Source of the DNA: Avimonas intestinalis
Lineage (GTDB): Bacteria > Bacillota > Clostridia > Oscillospirales > Acutalibacteraceae
Length of the DNA stretch: 64,000 nt
Reading direction: 5' to 3'
Assembly (NCBI GenBank): GCA_904380375.1
Contig: CAJFID010000003.1
Span: 131,403-195,402 of the forward strand
The translations under genes and the position numbers were made by a program. The notes under the pieces are model-generated. The model had not been told where the DNA came from and did not search any database. It was given only the letters and a program-made list of their open reading frames with translations. Every line of letters starts with the position of its first letter. Within the stretch, counting starts at the first letter, position 1. Positions 8,744-16,699 of this stretch are shown piece by piece.

Positions 8744-9553
8744 ATGGCTTTTTTGGTTAATCAGGAGAAACGGCGTGTTTTCTGGACGCAGTTGCTGCGT
8801 TTTCTGTTTACGGCGGCCGCCGGCCTTTTTTTGCTTTGGTCCTGTCTCCCGCTTCTTTCCGGTATCGTAAATGCCGGGGTCATGGTGTCGATTCCCGGCT
8901 TCTTGGCGTTATTCCTGATCGGCCTGTTTTGGCGCCGGATATACGCCGTATTGCAGCGGATCTGGCGGACGAAAGGAGGACGTGTCGTCATGGCGGTGCT
9001 GTTTTGCCTATTGTCGGCGCTGATCGTGCTGTTCATCGTGGCCTCCAGCGTCATGCTGCACGCCGCCGCCAAGCAGCCGGAGGAGAACGCCACCGTCCTT
9101 GTGCTGGGGGCGGCGATAAACGGCGACAGGCCGAGCCGCATGCTGGCCGACCGCTTAAATACCGCCGTCAACTATCTGGAAAAGAATCCGGATTCCGTCT
9201 GCATTGTTTCCGGCGGCCAAGGCAGCGATGAGGAAACAACCGAGGCGCAGGTTATGTTTGATTATCTGGTGGAAAAGGGGATTGCGCCCTCCCGCATTTT
9301 CCAGGAGGACCGCTCTACCAATACCGAGGAAAACATCCGCTTCTCCCGTGAAATTATAGAAAGGGAGGGGCTGAATCCCCACGTGGTGATTGCAACCCAG
9401 GAGTTCCACCAATACCGCGCGCAGTCCCTGGCCAAAAAAGAGGGGCTGACACAGGTAGGGCCGGCAACCTGCCGCACGCCGCTGCATTTGCTTGAATGCT
9501 ACTGGGTGCGGGAATTTGCGGCGGTATGCCGCCTATGGATCCTGGGCCGCTGA
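8744..9553 (+). CDS. YdcF/SanA-like protein (DUF218) with N-terminal membrane segments
   Basis: This 269-residue protein has about four hydrophobic segments in its first 110 residues, then a DUF218 domain from about residue 120: VLVLGAAINGDRPSRMLADRLNTA, SGGQGSDE, and DRSTNTEENIRFS. DUF218 proteins such as YdcF and SanA act at the envelope; the E. coli proteins are linked to SAM binding and vancomycin barrier function, but a general reaction is not settled. The ATG at 8744 has AGGG 7 bases upstream. Reading further 5' would run through the terminator palindrome, so that extension is rejected. The stop abuts the convergent feoB remnant. Confidence 0.85.
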   Translation: MAFLVNQEKRRVFWTQLLRFLFTAAAGLFLLWSCLPLLSGIVNAGVMVSIPGFLALFLIGLFWRRIYAVLQRIWRTKGGRVVMAVLFCLLSALIVLFIVASSVMLHAAAKQPEENATVLVLGAAINGDRPSRMLADRLNTAVNYLEKNPDSVCIVSGGQGSDEETTEAQVMFDYLVEKGIAPSRIFQEDRSTNTEENIRFSREIIEREGLNPHVVIATQEFHQYRAQSLAKKEGLTQVGPATCRTPLHLLECYWVREFAAVCRLWILGR

Positions 9554-10286
9554 CTAGGCGAGGCCAAATAGGCGGGCTGCGCCGGCCACCAGCGCGCAGA
9601 GGAGCAGCCCGGCCGCCGTTGGCAGCAGGACGGAGACGGCGGTCCACTTCCAGCTCCCCGTCTCCTTGTGGATGGTGAGGCAGGTGGTGGAGCAGGGCCA
9701 ATGCATCAGGGAAAACAGCATGGTGCACACGGCGGTCAGCCAGGTCCAGCCGTTGTCGGCCAGAAGCTCTTTGAGGGCGCTTAGGTTCCCTATGTCCACC
9801 AAACTGCCGGTGGACATATAACACATGAGGATAATCGGGATGACGATCTCGTTGGCGGGGAACCCAAGGATAAAGGCCATCAGGATGACCCCGTCCAGTC
9901 CGAACAGCCGGGCAAACGGATCAAGCCAGCCGGTACACTGGGCGAGCAGACTCGTTCCGCCTACGGAAATGTTGGCCAGCAGCCAGATCAGCAGCCCCGC
10001 CGGAGCGGCGACGGCAGCGGCCCGGCCTAGAACAAAAAGGGTGCGGTCAAAAACCGAGCGAACGATGACCTTGCCGATCTGCGGGCGGCGGTAGGGGGGC
10101 AGCTCCAGCGTGAAGGAGGACGGCACCCCCTTGAGGATGGTTTTGGACAGCAGACGGGAAACCGCGAAGGTCATCGCGACCCCAAAGACAATCACCCCGG
10201 TCAGCAGCAGGGTGGACAGCAGGCTGGAGGCCGGGCCGGCTTCAAAGCCTACAAAGAACATGGTGATAATAGCGATCAGGGTAGGG
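9554..10286 (-). pseudogene. feoB: feoB, 3' half (separated by an integrative element)
   Basis: This is the C-terminal membrane part of the ferrous iron transporter FeoB, about 244 codons. It begins at codon sense F-P-T-L-I-A-I and contains several membrane spans, the motif LGFPANEIVIPI and a final LFSLMHWPCSTTCLTIHKET segment typical of FeoB Gate/C-terminal domains. The 5' half lies at 15164-16581 on the same strand. The first in-frame start-like codon is a TTG inside element sequence with no ribosome binding site, so this half is probably not translated while the element is in place. On excision it joins in frame to the other half. Confidence 0.93.
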
Positions 10287-10315
10287 AATGCGCCGCCGTC
10301 CAAAAGGCAAGCCGG
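10287..10315. other. left attachment site of the feoB element
   Basis: Plus-strand core AA at 10287-10288 (AAT if the shared third base is counted) follows host GTAGGG and precedes element TGCGCCGCC (10289-10297). The mirror arm GGCGGCGCA lies just inside the right end at 15155-15163. Farther in, GGCAAGCCGG at 10306-10315 is the complement of CCGGCTTGCC at 15122-15131. Confidence 0.85.
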
Positions 10316-10361
10316 CGCATCCTTTTTCCTGTTGAGGCCATGCGGCCAGGCGGAAGAGGGC

Positions 10362-11987
10362 TTATCGGCCGTTCATATACAGGTGCAGATCCTTGCCGTC
10401 CCAGACGATTTTTTGCACCAGCAGCCGGATCAGGGCCCGTTTTTCTGGAACGGACAGCGCGGCGGCGCAGCTTTTTATGTCGGCGAGGGAACCGGCCAGC
10501 TTTGCGGCCGCCGCTTCTTCCCGGCCTGACGCAGCGCCGGCGGCCGGAAGCGGCCGGCGCTCCTTAGACAAGCGGGCAATCTCCTCCTTCAGCTCCCGTA
10601 CCCGCGCGTTGATGCGCGGGATCAGCGCGGGATCGAGCGCTCCCCGCGACAGGGCCTCAACCAGGCGGTCCATTTCGCCGCTGCACCGGCGGATCCGTGC
10701 CTCCGCACTGTTTTGTTCGTCTTCGCGCGCCTGCCCCCGCAAGGCGCGTTTTTGCTCCCTCAGCAGCGCGTCAATGCGGGGGCTTTCCTCCATATAGGGA
10801 AACAGGGAACGGTATACCAGGTCGTCGGCCTGTCTGCCGCCGATATTTTGGCAGCCGCAAAGGCCCGTTCCGCCCTTCAGCTTGCTGCCGCACACATAAT
10901 CAAACAGCCCGCCTTGGCCGGAGCGAGGCTTCGCAAACAGCCGGCTGCCGCATCCCTCGCAGAAGATCAGGCCGGACAGCAGGGAATACCCGTTGTGCAT
11001 TTTTGCCGGCTTTTTTCCGGTGGGGATGTTGTCTGCGAGAAGGCGCTGGACGGCCGCCCATTTCCGGCCGGGGATGCACCCCTTGTGCCTGCCGATGGCA
11101 ATGATCCATTTGTCGACGGGTTGCCGCGGCGCGTGCTTTTTCGTATAATCGCGTTTGTTATACGCCAGAAGCCCATATTGACCCGAACAGTCCTTTTCCT
11201 CAAAGCAGACGTCGGCGTTCTGGGCGGTGAAATACGCCCAAGCGTCCTTGTCGGCAATACAGTAGACGGGGTTTTGCAGGATTTCCTTGATGCCGGGCAG
11301 GGAATACCACCCGCCGCCGCGGGCCGTTATCCCTTGCTTTATCAGGAATTTGCTCACCCCCGTGACGCTGCGCAGCTCCAGGAATTTCTCAAACATCGTA
11401 TTCACGGTTTGGAGCTCTTCGGGATTGCCTTTGAGCTTGCAGGAGGTTTTCCGCCGTCCGTCCAGAAGGATCTCCTGCTGCTTTTCGGAGGTATATCCGG
11501 TCGGCGTCGTCCCGCCCAGCCACCGTCCGGTCCGAGCCAGCAGGAGCATGTTGTCCCGCACCCGCTCCGCAATGGTTTCCCTCTCAAGCTGTGCAAAAAC
11601 CGAGGCGATGTACATCATGGCTTTTCCCATGGGCTTGGAGGTATCGAATTCTTCCTTAACGCAGACAAAGGAAATGCGGCGGTCGTTTAACTCCTCAATC
11701 AAGGAGGAAAAGTCGCTGACGCTGCGGCTGATCCGGTCCAGCCGGTAACAGACCACGAAATCCGGCTTTTTGTGTTGGATGTCCCGCAGCATCTGCTGGA
11801 ACTGCGGCCGTTCGGTGTTTTTGGCGGAAAAGCCCTCGTCCTCGTAAACCGTGATATCCGAAAGGCCGGCTTCCGGGAATTTGGATTGTATGTACTGCCG
11901 GCACATTTCAATCTGGTTTTCAATGCTCTCTCCCTTGTCGGTATAAACCGACTTGCGGCTGTAAATAAAAAAGCGCGTACCGCTCAC
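10362..11987 (-). CDS. large serine recombinase (site-specific integrase)
   Basis: The 541-residue protein has the large serine integrase layout. The resolvase-like catalytic domain spans about residues 5-150, with the nucleophile Ser in FIYSRKS, and the conserved YEDEGFSAKNTERPQFQQML and VVCYRLDRISRS blocks. A Recombinase domain follows, then a zinc ribbon (CEGCGSRLF, and cysteines in DYVCG and GLCGC), and a C-terminal coiled coil (around MDRLVEALSRG to LKEEIARLSKER). It starts with GTG at 11987 after GGGGAAGG. Its position beside one end of the feoB element and its type predict that it made the insertion and, with a directionality factor, can excise it. Confidence 0.95.
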   Translation of the reverse strand: MSGTRFFIYSRKSVYTDKGESIENQIEMCRQYIQSKFPEAGLSDITVYEDEGFSAKNTERPQFQQMLRDIQHKKPDFVVCYRLDRISRSVSDFSSLIEELNDRRISFVCVKEEFDTSKPMGKAMMYIASVFAQLERETIAERVRDNMLLLARTGRWLGGTTPTGYTSEKQQEILLDGRRKTSCKLKGNPEELQTVNTMFEKFLELRSVTGVSKFLIKQGITARGGGWYSLPGIKEILQNPVYCIADKDAWAYFTAQNADVCFEEKDCSGQYGLLAYNKRDYTKKHAPRQPVDKWIIAIGRHKGCIPGRKWAAVQRLLADNIPTGKKPAKMHNGYSLLSGLIFCEGCGSRLFAKPRSGQGGLFDYVCGSKLKGGTGLCGCQNIGGRQADDLVYRSLFPYMEESPRIDALLREQKRALRGQAREDEQNSAEARIRRCSGEMDRLVEALSRGALDPALIPRINARVRELKEEIARLSKERRPLPAAGAASGREEAAAAKLAGSLADIKSCAAALSVPEKRALIRLLVQKIVWDGKDLHLYMNGR

Positions 11988-12116
11988 CGCCTTCCCCGTG
12001 TTCGGATGGCCGCCGTCTGCGGATTTCCCGATCCGTCTTTGCCATATATGTATATGAGCCGGCTTTGACGGATAGTAGGGGGGAGCGATCCCCTGCGGGA
12101 AGGGCGTCCTTTATGC

Positions 12117-12158
12117 AAAAAGCATACCCGCCGGCTGGCAAACAGCCGGCGGGTATGC
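12117..12158 (-). terminator. terminator of the dehydrogenase-malic enzyme operon
   Basis: Perfect 16-bp arms at 12122-12137 and 12143-12158 (GCATACCCGCCGGCTG) flank a 5-base loop. On the minus strand they are followed by TTTTT. Confidence 0.92.
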
Positions 12159-12205
12159 CTTGCTATTGAGGAAAAGGGAGAATCCCTGCTTTTCGTTAGC
12201 TCGCC

Positions 12206-13378
12206 TTAGATCCGGGCCACGCCGGTCTTGCGGGCGGCTTCGGCCACCGCCTCGGCCACCGCCTTGGAGACGTTGCGGTCCAGGGCGCTGGGGATGATGT
12301 AGTCCGGGGACAGCTTGTCGTCGGTGACAAAAGAGGCAATCGCCCTGGCCGCCGCGATCTTCATCTCGTCGTTGATGTCGCTGGCGCGCACATCCAAAGC
12401 CCCGCGGAAGATGCCTGGGAAGGCCAGCACATTGTTGATCTGGTTCGGGAAGTCGCTGCGCCCGGTGCCCACCACGGCGGCGCCGGCTTCCTTGGCCAGA
12501 TCGGGCATGATTTCCGGCACCGGGTTGGCCATGGGGAACAGGATGGGGTTGGGGGCCATGGACTTGACCATCTCCGGGGTGACGCAGCCGGGGGCGGATA
12601 CGCCGATAAAGACGTCGGCGCCCTTGAGCACGTCGGCCAGGGAGCCCTTGCGGCACTCCTTATTGGTGATGGCGGCCATCTCGGCCTTCTCGGCGTTGAG
12701 GTTTTCCCGGCCCTGATAAATGGCGCCCTGACGGTCGCAAAGCACGACGTCCTTCAGGCCCATGGCGATAAGCAGGCGGATGATGGCGATACCGGCAGCG
12801 CCGGCGCCGCTGGTGACCACCCGGATCTCCTCGAGCTTTTTGCCGGTCAGCTTCAGCGCGTTGAGCATGGCGGCCAGGGTGACCACGGCGGTGCCGTGCT
12901 GGTCGTCATGGAAAATCGGGATGTCGCAGCATTCCTTCAGCCGGCGCTCGATTTCAAAGCAGCGGGGGGCGGAAATATCCTCAAGGTTAATCCCCCCGAA
13001 GCTGCCGGCCAGCAGGCGGACGGTGTTGACGATATCGTCTACCTCTTTGGAGCGCACGCACAGCGGGATGGCGTCCACGTCGCCAAAGGCCTTGAACAGG
13101 GCGCATTTGCCCTCCATCACCGGCATACCGGCCTCCGGCCCGATGTCGCCCAGGCCGAGCACGGCGGTGCCGTCGGTCACCACGGCGACCAGATTGCCCC
13201 GGCGGGTCAGGTCGTAGCTCAGGTTGACGTCCTTCTGGATTTCAAGGCAGGGCTGCGCGACGCCCGGCGTATAAGCCAGCGACAGGTCATCCCGGGTTTC
13301 AAGGGGAGCCCGGCAGATCACTTCGATCTTGCCCTTCCATTCCTTGTGCTTTTTGAGAGATTCTGCAGCGTAATCCAT
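12206..13378 (-). CDS. NAD(P)-dependent malic enzyme (short bacterial type)
   Basis: It converts malate to pyruvate and CO2 with reduction of NAD(P). The 390 residues match the short bacterial form without a phosphotransacetylase tail. Visible marks are the N-terminal substrate block DDLSLAYTPGVAQPC, the catalytic Lys region MEGKCALFKAF, the metal-binding HDDQHGTAVV, and the dinucleotide-binding VTSGAGAAGIAI. It starts at ATG 13378 after AAAGGAATGG. It is 34 bases downstream of the dehydrogenase gene in one operon closed by the terminator at 12117-12158. Carriage inside the feoB element is unusual. Cofactor preference cannot be read safely. Confidence 0.95.
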   Translation of the reverse strand: MDYAAESLKKHKEWKGKIEVICRAPLETRDDLSLAYTPGVAQPCLEIQKDVNLSYDLTRRGNLVAVVTDGTAVLGLGDIGPEAGMPVMEGKCALFKAFGDVDAIPLCVRSKEVDDIVNTVRLLAGSFGGINLEDISAPRCFEIERRLKECCDIPIFHDDQHGTAVVTLAAMLNALKLTGKKLEEIRVVTSGAGAAGIAIIRLLIAMGLKDVVLCDRQGAIYQGRENLNAEKAEMAAITNKECRKGSLADVLKGADVFIGVSAPGCVTPEMVKSMAPNPILFPMANPVPEIMPDLAKEAGAAVVGTGRSDFPNQINNVLAFPGIFRGALDVRASDINDEMKIAAARAIASFVTDDKLSPDYIIPSALDRNVSKAVAEAVAEAARKTGVARI

Positions 13379-13412
13379 TGTATTCCATTCCTTTCAAATT
13401 GAATTGGCCAAG

Positions 13413-14366
13413 TTAAATATTCAGCTGGGCGATAACTTCCTTCAGGGCGTCGGCGCTCTTATGCAGCAGCGCCTCTTCCTCCTCCGTCAGGGGAGGGACG
13501 ATGGCCCGCCGGATACCCTGGGCGCCCACCACGAAGGGGAGACTCAGACATACGTCGCTGATGCCGTATTGGTTGTGGATCATCGCAGAAACCGTCATCA
13601 CCGAATCGGTGTCACGCAGGATGCATTCGCAGATCCGGCGGACCGACAGGGCGATGGCGTAGAACGTGGCCCCCTTCAGGGCGATTACCTTCGCCCCCGC
13701 CGTACGGACGTCTTCTTCGATGTCCTTGAGCTCCTCTTTGCCGCAGTGGTTATGCCGGTCGCAGACATAGGTGCAGTATTTGCTCATTTCCATGCCGGCG
13801 ATGGTGGTCAAGGACCAGGGGATCAGGGAGGTGTCGCCGTGCTCGCCAAACACATACGCATGGACGTTTTTGGAATTCAGGCCCACATGCTCCGCCAGGC
13901 AGGAGCGCAGCCGGGCGGAATCCAGCATGGTGCCGGAGCCGAACACCTGGCGCTCCGACAGGTTGGTCGTTTTCAGGATGGCGTAGGTGATGATGTCGAC
14001 CGGATTGCTGACCACCACGTATACCGCGTCCGCAGCAACCTTTGTGATCTGAGGCATCACCGTTTTGATGATGTCGACGTTCGCCTGCGCCAGGTCAATG
14101 CGGGTCTGGCCGGGTTTCCGGGCCAGGCCGACGGTGACGACAACCACGTCGGAATCCGCCGCGTCCGCATACCCGCCGGAACGGATATTCACCGGCGCGC
14201 AAAAGGGAGTCCCCTGCAGGATATCCATCGCTTCGCCCTGGGCTTTCTTTTCGTTGATGTCAATCAGAACAATTTCGGAGGCCATGCCGTCCATGGCTAA
14301 CGTGTAGGCGATGGTGGCCCCCACGTTGCCTGCTCCCAGAATGGTAATTTTTTTGCCTTTTTTCAT
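13413..14366 (-). CDS. lactate/malate dehydrogenase family protein
   Basis: The 317-residue NAD-dependent 2-hydroxyacid dehydrogenase begins with the Rossmann motif ILGAGNVGATIAYTLA. It has the catalytic loop LARKPGQTRIDL, the NPVDIITY segment, GSGTMLDSARLR and the catalytic His in GEHGDTS. The last two look like L-lactate dehydrogenase. At the position that separates lactate (Gln) from malate (Arg) enzymes the loop has Arg, which favours malate/oxaloacetate. Co-transcription with malic enzyme supports a malate role, but lactate activity cannot be excluded. ATG 14366 has AAAGGAG upstream; the reading-frame extension to 14432 lacks support. Confidence 0.9.
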   Translation of the reverse strand: MKKGKKITILGAGNVGATIAYTLAMDGMASEIVLIDINEKKAQGEAMDILQGTPFCAPVNIRSGGYADAADSDVVVVTVGLARKPGQTRIDLAQANVDIIKTVMPQITKVAADAVYVVVSNPVDIITYAILKTTNLSERQVFGSGTMLDSARLRSCLAEHVGLNSKNVHAYVFGEHGDTSLIPWSLTTIAGMEMSKYCTYVCDRHNHCGKEELKDIEEDVRTAGAKVIALKGATFYAIALSVRRICECILRDTDSVMTVSAMIHNQYGISDVCLSLPFVVGAQGIRRAIVPPLTEEEEALLHKSADALKEVIAQLNI

Positions 14367-14517
14367 ACAGACCTTCTCCTTTAGTTGATGTCCATGGAAC
14401 GGCTTCGGCCATTCCTCCGCGATTTTCCGCACCGTCCAAGGAGGCGCAGCGGAGTACCCGGAACGCGGTCAAGGGTACCGGGCTATAAACCGATGTTAAA
14501 AATCGCCTTCTCCCCCA

Positions 14518-14562
14518 TGTTAATTTATTAACAGTATAGCACGGCCGGCCGGGGGTTGTAAA
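14518..14562 (-). promoter_or_regulatory. promoter with Rex-type operator for the dehydrogenase-malic enzyme operon
   Basis: On the minus strand, TTTACA (14557-14562) and TATACT (14533-14538) are 18 bases apart. Overlapping the end of the -10 box is TGTTAATAAATTAACA (14518-14533), a perfect inverted repeat TGTTAA-N4-TTAACA. This matches the known operator form of Rex, the repressor that senses the NADH/NAD+ ratio. The position would block initiation until NADH rises. No rex gene is in the window. About 150 bases of leader follow, with no clear structure beyond a GTACCC/GGGTAC stem. Confidence 0.8.
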
Positions 14563-14756
14563 GGCTTTTTTTCAAGCGATCGGCAAAATGCGGGCCGTTT
14601 CGCCGGGATATCCCTTGAAATTGCGCGGATTTCCGACAGGATTTTTCGCGGGTACTGCCTGCGCTTACGGCGCTTTTGGCGGCCGATGGCGGGAATAGGC
14701 CAAGCCGTACCGGCATAGCATCCGATGGGGACTTGCCCCAAAAGGAGGGATATACA

Positions 14757-14966
14757 ATGAGAAAAAACCAGGTGCAGCGCGTTGTCCTGCATTGGCCGGA
14801 GGAAGGGGCCGGCAGCGTCTTAGGCGACCAGGTCAGTGAGTTCCACCGGGACATCCTTGAGCGGAGGCTGGCACAGTCCGGGCTGACGGCGAGGCAGCAG
14901 ATTGCCGTGATTGATCAAATCCTTGAGGGCCGAAAAGCAAAGGAGCACAGCGGCCTCCGCCGCTAA
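14757..14966 (+). CDS. 69-residue element-encoded protein of unknown function
   Basis: I do not recognise it. It starts at ATG 14757 with a strong AAAGGAGGG at 14741-14749 and ends at a TAA followed by a terminator hairpin, so it is likely expressed. The sequence MRKNQVQRVVLHW is followed by a charged, probably helical region (ERRLAQSGLTARQQIAVIDQILEGRK). It is the only gene of the feoB element on the plus strand and lies about 200 bp from the right end. Small DNA-binding proteins in such positions are often recombination directionality factors; that role here is only a guess. Confidence 0.75.
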   Translation: MRKNQVQRVVLHWPEEGAGSVLGDQVSEFHRDILERRLAQSGLTARQQIAVIDQILEGRKAKEHSGLRR

Positions 14967-14969
14967 ACG

Positions 14970-15011
14970 GCTGCCGGTGCGGCTTACAACCGTGCCGGCA
15001 GCTCCGCTTTT
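14970..15011 (+). terminator. terminator after the 69-residue gene
   Basis: A stem of about 13 bp with two wobble pairs (GCTGCCGGTGCGG with CCGTGCCGGCAGC, loop CTTACAA) is followed by TCCGCTTTT. Confidence 0.8.
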
Positions 15012-15072
15012 CTGGACGTCGGATTGACCGTCGACGTGCAGAGATACGCAGACGGAAAACCGTCCGTGTCCC

Positions 15073-16581
15073 TTATATTCCGCATCGGCTTCTGCCGTTG
15101 GTTCCGCTGCCATGCCTTCGTCCGGCTTGCCTGCCGCTTTGTTTCCCTTTGTGTGGCGGCGCAAATCGCCCGTTGCATGGTACAAAGCTGTTGGTGATGG
15201 TCGCGATCAGCCGTTCCCGCGGGGAGTCGATGATCCGGCAGCCGACGACGCCGGCGGCGTTGCAGCCGAAGCCCATGCACATGGTCAATGCCTGCTTCCC
15301 GCAAGCGCAGGCCTTCTTGAAGTATTTATCAAGATTAAAGGCGATCCGCGGGAGGTATCCGGCGTCCTCAAGCAGGGTAAACAGGGGGAAGAAAATCGCC
15401 ATCGGCGGCAGCATGACCGCGACTACCCAGGCGAGGACGCGGTAAACCCCGTCCACCAGCGCGCCCTCCAGCCAGCCGGGAGCGCCCGCCCAGTACAGAA
15501 AATCGCTCAGCCGGTCCCCGACCCAGAAGAGGCCGCCCGACAGCAGCTCGGAGGGGAGGTTCGCGCCGGCGATCGTGATCCAGAAGACCACGGCCAGCAT
15601 CAGAAGCATCAGAGGGATGCCGGCCCATTTGCTGGTCAGCACCCGGTCGATCTTCCGGTCCCGGCGGCTGTACCCGCCCTGGCCGCAGACCACCGCGTCC
15701 ATGCAGAGCTCCTCCGCCCGAAGGACGACGCAGGATACCAGGATATCCTTCAGCCGGTCCCCGGCAATCCCGTGCTCCAGAAGGAGGTCTTGGGCCTGAC
15801 GAATCTTTTCGATGATAGCGCAGTCCTCCCAGAGGGAAAACCCCAGGTAGCCGGTGATGGTGTCGCGCAGGCCGTCGTCGCAGTCGAGCAGCCGCAGGCA
15901 GACCCACCGGCTGTCCAACCGCCCGCCGAGCCGGGCCGAAACCGCCGGTTCAAGCATCCGCACCGCCTCTTCAACAACCGGCAGGTACCGCACCTTGACG
16001 GGGCGGCATTCCCGCTGCCCGGCGATGACGGCTTCGACCTGATCCATCAGCTCGGCCAGGCCCTTTCCGCTGCGGGCGCTGGCGCCCACCACCGGAACCC
16101 CCAGATTTTCGGAAAGCTGCGCCGTATTGACCCGGATCCCTTTGCGCTCAGCCTCGTCCATCAAATTGACGCAGACGACCGCCTTTCCGGTGATTTCAAG
16201 CGTCTGCAAAACCAGGTTCATGTTGCGTTCCAGGCAGGTGGCATCGCAGACCACCACGACCGCGTCCGGCCCGCCGAAGCAGAGGAAATCCCGCGCGACT
16301 TCCTCCTCCGCTGAGTGCGCCATGAGGGAGTAGGTGCCGGGAATATCTACAAGTATGTAGGAGGTCCCCTGGTGTGAGCAGCGGCCCTGCGCGTTGGTTA
16401 CGGTTTTGCCGGGCCAGTTGCCGGTATGCTGCTTGAGACCGGTGAGCTCATTAAAAACCGTACTTTTCCCGACATTGGGGTTCCCCGCTAAGGCGATGAC
16501 CCGTTCATCGGGCGAGCTTTTTTCCATATGCAGCCCGCGATCGAGCGCCCCGCCGCCTGTCGAATTGGCTGTCAAGCCCAT
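15073..16581 (-). pseudogene. feoB: feoB, 5' half with element-derived tail
   Basis: This encodes the N-terminal GTPase and first membrane spans of FeoB, the ferrous iron permease. G motifs are clear: G1 GNPNVGKST, G3 DIPGTYSL and G4 NLMD. Membrane segments appear from about residue 325 (IPLMLLMLAVVFWITI). Host codons run from 16581 to 15164, ending P-C-N-G-R; the frame then enters the element, adding about 30 foreign residues before a stop at 15075-15073. The result lacks the C-terminal transport spans and should not transport iron. ATG 16581 follows GAAAGGAT. It is 118 bases downstream of feoA. Joined to 9554-10286 it would give about 716 codons, normal for FeoB. Confidence 0.93.
15122..15166. 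other. right attachment site of the feoB element
   Basis: Element sequence GGCGGCGCA (15155-15163) precedes the core AA at 15164-15165 (T at 15166 shared), followed by host TCGCCCGTTGCATGG. The distal repeat CCGGCTTGCC lies at 15122-15131. Compare the left site at 10287-10315. Confidence 0.85.
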
Positions 16582-16633
16582 ATGCGCTCATCCTTTCTCT
16601 CCGTTTTCGCCCCCGCCGCAGAAAGCAAAACGG

Positions 16634-16665
16634 CCGGCCGGAGCAGCTAGGGCTGTTCCGGCCGG
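16634..16665 (-). terminator. hairpin between feoA and feoB
   Basis: A stem formed by CCGGCCGGAGCAGC and its near complement lies in the feoA-feoB gap. On the minus strand it is followed by CCGTTTTGC, so it may attenuate transcription into feoB or stabilise the feoA message. Confidence 0.5.
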
Positions 16666-16699
16666 GGGCGTTCGGCCGCCGGCGGATATCTTCCCTATG

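Larger units (their letters stand above)
10287..15166. mobile_element. 4.88-kb serine-recombinase integrative element inserted in feoB
   Basis: The boundaries are defined by the feoB reading frame: host sequence stops at a shared AA(T) at 15164-15166 and resumes at 10287-10289. Deleting one core copy and the interval gives C-N-G-R-F-P-T-L-I-A-I in frame. Contents are a large serine recombinase ending 74 bp from the left end, a dehydrogenase-malic enzyme operon, and a 69-residue protein in the opposite direction. There are no phage structural, conjugation, replication or transposase genes. Base composition resembles the host, so a related donor or an old insertion is likely. Confidence 0.88.

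Noticed and set aside
9554..10303. Separate 249-residue nucleoside-recognition-like membrane protein
   Set aside because: Its sequence continues FeoB exactly where the 5' half stops, and its apparent TTG start lies in element sequence without a ribosome binding site.
15112..16314. 400-codon open frame antisense to feoB
   Set aside because: It is a shadow frame that crosses the element boundary; FeoB motifs on the minus strand are decisive.
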